From CAZIKB01 sp964539665 (GTDB lineage: Bacteria; Zhuqueibacterota; Zhuqueibacteria; Oceanimicrobiales; Oceanimicrobiaceae): 18,203 nt of DNA. The notes under the pieces are model-generated. The model had not been told where the DNA came from. It did no database searches and saw only the letters and a list, made by a program, of their open reading frames with translations. This document shows positions 6,707-11,889 of the stretch, in pieces. Each line of letters starts with the position of its first letter. Within the stretch, counting starts at the first letter, position 1. A program made the position numbers and the translations under genes. The stretch is taken from the NCBI GenBank assembly GCA_964539665.1, contig CAZIKB010000129.1, positions 1 to 18,203 on the forward strand, written 5' to 3'.

Positions 6707-7789
6707 ATGAAATGTAGAATTGCATCTTTCGCTTTATTACTGTTTTTCCTTTTAAGCTGTGGAAAGAGGGAATTTACAAACCCGGTGGATCCTAACGTAA
6801 CACTTCCACCGCCTACTAATTTACAGGCCAATCCTATTAATGATTCACAAATTCGTTTGACCTGGCAGGACAATAGTGGTTTTGAGTCTGGTTTCCGCAT
6901 CGAACGCAAAGACGCTGCCTCTTCCTGGCAGCAGATCGCCGATCTACCGGCTAACAGCACTTCTTTCACAGATACTGGTTTGGATCATCAGGTTACCTAT
7001 ACCTACCGTGTTTGCGCTTATGTTACCGTTAAACAGTCGACTTATTCCAATGAAGTTTACGGTAAACCTTTTCTGTTTATTAATATGGTGTTTGTAGAAG
7101 GCAGCACGTATACCATGGGCGACACCTGGGGTGATGGACAAAGTAGGGAGAAGCCAATCCACCAGGTAACCTTAAGCAGTTTTTATATCAGCAAATATGA
7201 AGTAACGCAAGCCCAATATCAGGAGGACATGGGCGCAAATCCTTCCTCTTTTTCCGGTGACAACAAACCAGTGGAAAACGTGAGCTGGTATGACGCAGTG
7301 ACGTTTTGCAACAAACTGAGCGAACGGGAAGGGTATACGCCTGCTTATACGATAAATGGCACAAATGTGAGTTGGGACCTGGGCGCTAACGGTTACCGCC
7401 TGCCCACTGAAGCGGAATGGGAATATGCAGCCCGCGGCGGCAGCCAATCGCAGGGCTACAAATACAGCGGCAGCAATACCCCGGACGATGTGGCCTGGTA
7501 TGCGAACAACAGTGATTCGCAGACCCATAATGTTGGCACAAAACAGGCCAATGAGCTTGGTCTATACGACATGAGCGGCAATGTCTGGGAATGGTGCTGG
7601 GACTGGTACGGCAGTTATTCGTCTAACACACAGACAGATCCAACCGGGCCTGCTTCCGGCAGTGTCCGTGTTCTTCGGGGTGGTAGTTGGTACTCCTATG
7701 GTAGCAACGCGCGCGTTGCTTATCGTTACGGCAATGTTCCTACTGTCACGTACTACAGCATCGGGTTCCGTATTGTGAGGGCTTTTTAA
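6707..7789 (+). CDS. DGR variable protein: lipoprotein with Fn3-like and FGE/C-type-lectin-like domains
   Basis: A 360-residue predicted lipoprotein. The lipobox is LLSC with the modified cysteine at C18. An Fn3-like domain (about 36-122; NLQANPINDSQIRLTWQD, TYTYRVCAYV) leads into an FGE-sulfatase-type fold (about 127-360; YRLPTEAEWEYAARGG, MSGNVWEWCWDWYG, VLRGGSW, IGFRIV). Residues 318-360 are encoded by the variable repeat, and 19 of them differ from a literal reading of the template. Changed residues cluster at 329-333, 339-344 and 347-351, the ligand-facing loops in known DGR C-type-lectin proteins. The paired cysteines of catalytic FGE are absent, so a binding role is more likely than an enzyme. 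The start ATG has CGAGG six bases upstream. Confidence 0.94.
   Translation: MKCRIASFALLLFFLLSCGKREFTNPVDPNVTLPPPTNLQANPINDSQIRLTWQDNSGFESGFRIERKDAASSWQQIADLPANSTSFTDTGLDHQVTYTYRVCAYVTVKQSTYSNEVYGKPFLFINMVFVEGSTYTMGDTWGDGQSREKPIHQVTLSSFYISKYEVTQAQYQEDMGANPSSFSGDNKPVENVSWYDAVTFCNKLSEREGYTPAYTINGTNVSWDLGANGYRLPTEAEWEYAARGGSQSQGYKYSGSNTPDDVAWYANNSDSQTHNVGTKQANELGLYDMSGNVWEWCWDWYGSYSSNTQTDPTGPASGSVRVLRGGSWYSYGSNARVAYRYGNVPTVTYYSIGFRIVRAF
7657..7789 (+). repeat. DGR variable repeat (VR)
   Basis: 133 bp aligning to the template repeat 1553-1685. All 29 differences are at template adenines. It encodes the last 43 residues of the lipoprotein and reaches its stop codon. The longest constant blocks are 7666-7690 (CGTGTTCTTCGGGGTGGTAG and its flanks) and 7760-7778. 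Four adenine differences lie downstream of the second block, the last two in a stretch where the template is only AAAA. Confidence 0.96.
7760..7778 (+). promoter_or_regulatory. Candidate IMH (initiation of mutagenic homing) block
   Basis: ATCGGGTTCCGTATTGTGA is identical in the template (1656-1674) and variable repeats. It is the GC-richer constant block at the 3' end, where known DGRs start target-primed cDNA integration. Assignment is by position and identity only. Confidence 0.55.
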
Positions 7790-7826
7790 CCTTTGTACTA
7801 TGTTCTTTTACTCTTTTTTCTTTTTG

Positions 7827-7857
7827 CTTCTTTTTCTTTTTTTAAAAGAAAAAGAAG
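7827..7857. promoter_or_regulatory. Long hairpin/cruciform just downstream of VR
   Basis: CTTCTTTTTCTTTT (7827-7840) is perfectly complementary to AAAAGAAAAAGAAG (7844-7857) around a TTT loop. That gives a 14-bp stem 37 bases after the target stop codon. Studied DGR targets carry a hairpin or cruciform just 3' of VR that raises homing efficiency, and this matches in place and form. A terminator is the alternative, but no T-run follows on the + strand. Confidence 0.6.
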
Positions 7858-7879
7858 TCGCACAACCGGAGGGGGGTGG

Positions 7880-7942
7880 GTGTTCAAGCTTCAGCTTGCA
7901 TTTTTGGAGGGGGGGAAGAGATCACGCTAAAGCGTGAACACC
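7880..7942. repeat. Paired-palindrome element, copy 3
   Basis: The ends are near-identical to 1-63. GTGTTCAAGCTTCAGCTTG starts it and CACGCTAAAGCGTGAACACC ends it, while the G-rich spacer has diverged. The total length of 63 bp is the same. It starts 23 bases after the VR-side hairpin. Confidence 0.75.
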
Positions 7943-7959
7943 GAGAAAACACCGTAATT

Positions 7960-8121
7960 ATAAGGGGAGAGAAAAATGTACAACTTGTGCTCGCCGGCGA
8001 TTTGCAATCCGCGGCGGAATCATTGACCCAGGAAGTTAGTTGCCACACAAGTCACGATAATTGCGCAAACGCACAAATTTCAATATGCAAAATAAACAAT
8101 ACAAAGCAATACGTTGAATGA
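7960..8121 (+). pseudogene. Decayed short reading frame (peptide A)
   Basis: A Shine-Dalgarno-like AAGGGGAGAG (7962-7971) precedes an ATG at 7976 that runs only 16 codons. A neighbouring frame reads VQLVLAGDLQSAAESLTQEV and continues to a stop at 8119-8121. That peptide resembles VKIILTGDFKLPAAQMKQEF encoded at 8370-8429 (7 of 20 identical, most of the rest conservative). It looks like the frameshifted start of a gene once paired with the kinase fragment. I do not recognise the family. Confidence 0.3.
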
Positions 8122-8374
8122 TATTAATCAATTCTGTCCTGGCTGTTTTGTTGAGAAGGGCGAGTTAACCACTTGCCCAAAATGTGGTTATGATGAAGGC
8201 CAGCTACGCAGTCCGATAGCGCTTGCTGACCGCACGCTTTTGCACGATCAGTATCTGGTCGGCCGAGTGCTCGGCAAACCCGGTGGATTCGGTATCACTT
8301 ACTTTGGCTGGGATACAAAACTCGAAACCTCTATGACTGTTTCACCACTTAACTCCGATGCTATCCGACGTTAA
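8114..8374 (+). pseudogene. Truncated paralogue of the Ser/Thr kinase (N-terminal 70 residues only)
   Basis: It matches the start of the kinase at 8628 through the zinc ribbon (CPGC, CPKC) and the glycine-rich loop (GRVLGKPGGFGITYFGWD). Similarity stops abruptly after KLET, before the catalytic lysine, and 15 unrelated codons lead to a stop. The DNA differs from the intact copy at many silent sites, so it is an old duplicate that was under selection and later broken, not a recent copy. The presumed start is TTG at 8114, overlapping the end of the previous frame. It cannot be an active kinase. A free zinc-ribbon peptide is conceivable but unlikely. Confidence 0.75.
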
Positions 8375-8501
8375 GATTATACTCACCGGGGATTTTAAAT
8401 TGCCAGCAGCACAAATGAAGCAAGAATTTAAATCCAATATAGCGTACGAGTTTCTGCCAAAGCGCATTGAATTTGTGAACGACTTATCTAATTTTTATTG
8501 A
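8358..8501 (+). pseudogene. Small open frame of 47 codons (peptide B), probably a gene tail
   Basis: It reads MLSDVKIILTGDFKLPAAQM and ends KRIEFVNDLSNFY. It overlaps the end of the kinase fragment in another frame and has no good ribosome binding site. Residues 5-24 resemble peptide A at 7978-8037, suggesting two copies of the same small gene flanking the broken kinase. The family is unknown. Confidence 0.3.
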
Positions 8502-8627
8502 ATTTTAAATTAATAGTTCTTAAATTTGGCTAAAAGCAAATTACGATTTCATCGGCCTTTACTGTTAGGTCATTCAGTTCATCATGGCATTAATATAATC
8601 TATTTTAAATAACCTTTTTATTGCGCA

Positions 8628-10856
8628 ATGGAACATTTTGAATTACTCTGTCCAGGCTGTTTTTCTGAAAAAGGAATCGACACAATCTGTCCAACCTGCG
8701 GTTACGATGAAGGTAAACTTCGCAGTCCAATCGCGCTTGCACATCGCACCCTTCTGCATGAGCAATATTTAGTTGGCCGGGTACTGGGGAAACCCGGCGG
8801 ATTTGGGATAACCTATTTTGGCTGGGATACCAAGCTCGAAACAAACATAGCTATCAAGGAGTATTTACCGCGTGAATATGTTAGCCGGGCTCAAGATGGT
8901 TCAACTGTCACCCCCCATTCCGAGGAAGACAGCAAGACATTTAATTTCGGTCTCCAGCAGTTCATCCAGGAGGCCCGCAACCTGGCCAAGTTTGACCATC
9001 CTAACTTAGTGCGGGTGAGGCACTTTTTCGAAGAAAATGATACAGCCTACCTTGTGATGGATTACCTGGATGGCAAAAATTTGCAGGAATATCTGCAGCA
9101 GAAAGGCGGTAAGCTTCCCGAAACAGAAGCCATTGATATCATTCTGCAGGTTCTCGATGGACTAAAACATGTTCATGCGAAAAACCTTCTTCATCGCGAT
9201 ATCAAACCGCAAAATATTTATATGACCATAGACGGACGAGCGCTTTTATTGGACTTTGGCGCTGCACGAACTGCCATGGGTGGATTTACAAAGAGCCTGT
9301 CGGTAATCCTGACGCCCGGTTTCGCTCCTTTTGAACAATATTCTCGCCGTGGCCTTCAGGGTCCCTGGACTGACATTTATGCCTGTGCTGCAACGCTGTA
9401 TTACATGATTACCGCCGAGCCCCTGCCGGAAGCGACCGAGGCCGGGCATGACGATGTTTCGCTTATCTCTCTTGCTGAGGGAACGCAGAACCTGTCTGGC
9501 GCATTATCTACCGTGCTTGAGCCTGCGTTGGCAACCCTGCCTGAAAAACGACCTCAGGATGTCAAAGATTTTCAAGAACGCCTGATAGGTGCAAAATCCG
9601 CTATTTCATCAGATGAAAAGGCTACGATTGTTCTGGATGAACCTCAAACTGTTGTACTACCCAGGCCGCAGAAAAAAAAGCCAATGGCGCTGATTTTTTC
9701 AATTATTGCAGTTGTTGCATTGAGCCTGATTGCTGCATTGGTATTCTGGCCTGAATTAAAAGAGTTTGTTGTTTCGACAGATAAAGAACAACCAGCGGAA
9801 GCTCAAGCTAAGCTGATTCCAGCAACGGTTGAGAAAGTTGAAACAGCCGTTGTGAAAACAACACCCTACGATAAATTTAAAATGGCCGGCGACAGCTTAT
9901 TCAGCATAAATAAATATGTTGAAGCCAAGTCTGCCTATACCAGCGCATTATCCCAAAAGCCCAACGACGAATATGTTAACAGCAGGATTAAATTAACTGA
10001 TCAGAAAATTCGTGATTTAGAAGCGAAAACCGCAGAAGCTGAACGCAGCGCTCTGTTTACCAGAAATAAAAATGACGGTGACAGATTATTTAAGCGAGGG
10101 AATCCCACCGCAGCAAAGAGCAAATATGAACAAGCTCTAAAATATAAGCCAAAAGACGCCTATCTCACCAAACAAATTCAATACTGCACTGAAATGGTTT
10201 ACATTCTGGGCGGCAGCTTTGTGATGGGCAGAGAAGGCTCTGCAGATGAACCCGTCCATAAGGTCAGCTTAGGCGCTGTTTACATGGATAAATATGAGGT
10301 GACTGTAGAACAGTATGAAAAATTTTTAATGGCTGAAAATTATATCATCCCTGGTCAATGGGGAAAACAATTACAAAATCCCAAACACCCGGTAGTCTAT
10401 GTAAGCTGGAAAGATGCGGCAGCATTCGCCAAGTGGGCCGGGAAACGGCTGCCAACGGAAGCTGAATGGGAATACGCAGCCCGCGGCGGACTAAAAGGTA
10501 AAAGTTACCCCTGGGGCAATGAGGCGCCAGATTCGAGACCTGAATTTGACAAGAGATTTAGCTCGCGGGTAAAGGACCGAGTCCGCAATGTCGGCTCTTT
10601 TTCGCAGAACGATTATGGACTATTCGACATGGCAGACAATGTCTGGGAATGGTGCTCTGACTGGTATGGCTTCAATTACTATAAGCAAAGTCCTGAACGC
10701 AATCCTGAAGGCCCCACAAATGGCGAACGGCGCGTGGTGCGGGGTATAGCGGCTTTCGCTGAACAATACAACTATCGCTGCGACGCACGCTTCGCTGAAG
10801 AGCCCGCACAAAAGAAAAAATTCATTGGCTTTCGGTGTGTGAAGGATTTACAGTGA
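8628..10856 (+). CDS. Transmembrane Ser/Thr protein kinase with zinc ribbon, TPR-like and FGE-like domains
   Basis: A 742-residue protein with domains in this order. A zinc ribbon has C8, C11, C21 and C24. A complete PknB-type kinase spans about 45-320, with glycine loop 54-60, catalytic lysine K77 (AIKEY), HRD 189-191 with K193 and N196, DFG 209-211 and APFEQY. One membrane helix lies at about 353-375. A TPR-like and coiled region covers about 415-520, and an FGE-sulfatase-type domain about 522-742 (LPTEAEWEYAARGG, NVWEWCSDWYG, IGFRCV). All kinase residues needed for activity are present. The layout puts the kinase inside and the FGE-like domain outside the inner membrane. That outer domain has no match to the DGR template and reads RGIAAF in place of RGGSW. 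The ATG start lacks an obvious ribosome binding site. It plausibly senses envelope state together with the lipoprotein and PEGA proteins. Confidence 0.93.
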   Translation: MEHFELLCPGCFSEKGIDTICPTCGYDEGKLRSPIALAHRTLLHEQYLVGRVLGKPGGFGITYFGWDTKLETNIAIKEYLPREYVSRAQDGSTVTPHSEEDSKTFNFGLQQFIQEARNLAKFDHPNLVRVRHFFEENDTAYLVMDYLDGKNLQEYLQQKGGKLPETEAIDIILQVLDGLKHVHAKNLLHRDIKPQNIYMTIDGRALLLDFGAARTAMGGFTKSLSVILTPGFAPFEQYSRRGLQGPWTDIYACAATLYYMITAEPLPEATEAGHDDVSLISLAEGTQNLSGALSTVLEPALATLPEKRPQDVKDFQERLIGAKSAISSDEKATIVLDEPQTVVLPRPQKKKPMALIFSIIAVVALSLIAALVFWPELKEFVVSTDKEQPAEAQAKLIPATVEKVETAVVKTTPYDKFKMAGDSLFSINKYVEAKSAYTSALSQKPNDEYVNSRIKLTDQKIRDLEAKTAEAERSALFTRNKNDGDRLFKRGNPTAAKSKYEQALKYKPKDAYLTKQIQYCTEMVYILGGSFVMGREGSADEPVHKVSLGAVYMDKYEVTVEQYEKFLMAENYIIPGQWGKQLQNPKHPVVYVSWKDAAAFAKWAGKRLPTEAEWEYAARGGLKGKSYPWGNEAPDSRPEFDKRFSSRVKDRVRNVGSFSQNDYGLFDMADNVWEWCSDWYGFNYYKQSPERNPEGPTNGERRVVRGIAAFAEQYNYRCDARFAEEPAQKKKFIGFRCVKDLQ

Positions 10857-11078
10857 GAACTGAACTTGGTATTCGTGTTCGATATTTGTGTGTAAATTTC
10901 AAGAATGAATATTTTTTTTAGACTGGCGTTGTAACTCTTCCACAAGTCAATGGTCAATTAGTCCTCACGTTTGGATTTCCTCCTAATTTTTATTGAGCTT
11001 ACACAGAATTTACATTCCTGATTCTAAGTCTCCCAAAAATTTTATTTTAGTACTATATAATTAAACAGATATCTATTT

Positions 11079-11093
11079 TTCGTGATACACGAA
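11079..11093. promoter_or_regulatory. Candidate PadR operator 1
   Basis: TTCGTG-ata-CACGAA is a perfect 6-bp dyad about 85 bases before padR. A near-identical site lies 41 bp away. Confidence 0.5.
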
Positions 11094-11119
11094 ACAATCA
11101 CTAGTGGTTGGCGTATATA

Positions 11120-11134
11120 TTCGTCATACACGAA
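11120..11134. promoter_or_regulatory. Candidate PadR operator 2
   Basis: TTCGTCATACACGAA differs from operator 1 at one of 15 positions. The 41-bp spacing is close to four helical turns, so two dimers would bind the same DNA face. Binding by PadR itself is inferred from autoregulation being common in this family. Confidence 0.5.
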
Positions 11135-11177
11135 AAAATACCTACGAATAAAGCATGCTTCTATTTCAGGAGGAACG

Positions 11178-11513
11178 ATGCTCACAAAATTAGAAGAACA
11201 GATTCTCATGACTGTCTGGAGATTTAAAGGCGAAGGGTATGGAGTAAATATTTTCCAGTATCTTGAGAATATCAATGAAAAAAGAGTGACTATGGGCGTT
11301 GTCTATGACACCATGGAAAGATTGAGAAAGAAAGGCTATTTAGAAACTTTTATGGGAGAGCCAAGCCCGGTCCGTGGCGGCATGAGAAAGAAGTTCTACA
11401 AAGTCACGGAAGATGGTATTGAAGCTCTGGCGAAATCAAAGGAGATTTACGATAAAATCATGGCAGGATTTAATGAACTATTCCGGCGACATCAAAATTT
11501 GAAAAGTACCTGA
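11178..11513 (+). CDS. PadR-family transcriptional regulator
   Basis: A 111-residue winged-helix regulator. The start LTKLEEQILMTVWRF is the typical first helix. The recognition region and wing follow (VTMGVVYDTMERLRKKGYLE, then a basic hairpin PVRGGMRKKFYKVTEDG), with a C-terminal dimerisation helix. PadR proteins repress transporter and stress genes and often their own promoter. The start ATG at 11178 is set by AGGAGG at 11169-11174; in-frame codons further upstream run through the dyads. The gene is followed by three permeases, matching the frequent pairing of PadR with ATPase-less MacB-like permeases. Confidence 0.92.
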   Translation: MLTKLEEQILMTVWRFKGEGYGVNIFQYLENINEKRVTMGVVYDTMERLRKKGYLETFMGEPSPVRGGMRKKFYKVTEDGIEALAKSKEIYDKIMAGFNELFRRHQNLKST

Positions 11514-11889
11514 TATGGAATACCGATTGCTCAGCAGCTTCACTAAATTTTTAAAGTTTAGTAAAGCTCGAAGACAACTCAGAAAGATATTCTTTAGCGT
11601 GTGATGAGTAAAATATTCGTTTTTATGCAAAAGTTTTTTGATTTTCTCTCTATAGAACATTTTTTAAAAATGTTATTTTTTGCACAGAACGTCACGCTCG
11701 TCCCGACATTCGTTTAAATGTAATAATAATGATTGTCGGGATTATCGGGCATCCATGACTTACCTGGACTCCTGCTTTAAAGATCGCGGGAATGACAGCA
11801 TTGCGGATTATTACAATTTTTTAGAACACTGATTCATAGGACAATATTTATGAAAATTCGTATAAAGAGAATAAAATGGTTATAGAACA
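11514..11889. other. Intergenic region with decayed palindromes
   Basis: No gene is seen. It contains AGCTTCACTAAA (11536-11547) pairing with TTTAGTAAAGCT (11557-11568) with one mismatch. There is also an AT-only hairpin AACATTTTT/AAAAATGTT (11656-11674) followed by a short T-run, which is a weak terminator candidate. TCCCGACA (11701-11708) pairs with TGTCGGGA (11734-11741). The stretch ending GCGGGAATGACAGC near 11790 resembles the widespread GGAATGAC-type repetitive palindromes in degraded form. Confidence 0.4.

Larger units (their letters stand above)
10857..11177. promoter_or_regulatory. Intergenic region upstream of padR
   Basis: AT-rich and without a gene. It holds a possible -10 box TATAAT (11056-11061) with no clear -35, then two related dyads (11079-11093, 11120-11134), and the ribosome binding site CAGGAGGAAC just before the padR start. 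No terminator is evident after the kinase gene. Confidence 0.4.

Noticed and set aside
7827..7857. Rho-independent terminator for the lipoprotein gene
   Set aside because: The stem is AT-rich and lacks the following T-run on the + strand, and its position next to VR suits a DGR target structure better. Termination is not excluded.
10730..10856. Possible second variable repeat at the end of the kinase's FGE-like domain
   Set aside because: The DNA does not align with the template. The conserved CGTGTTCTTCGGGGTGG and ATCGGGTTCCGTATT blocks are absent, with many non-adenine differences.
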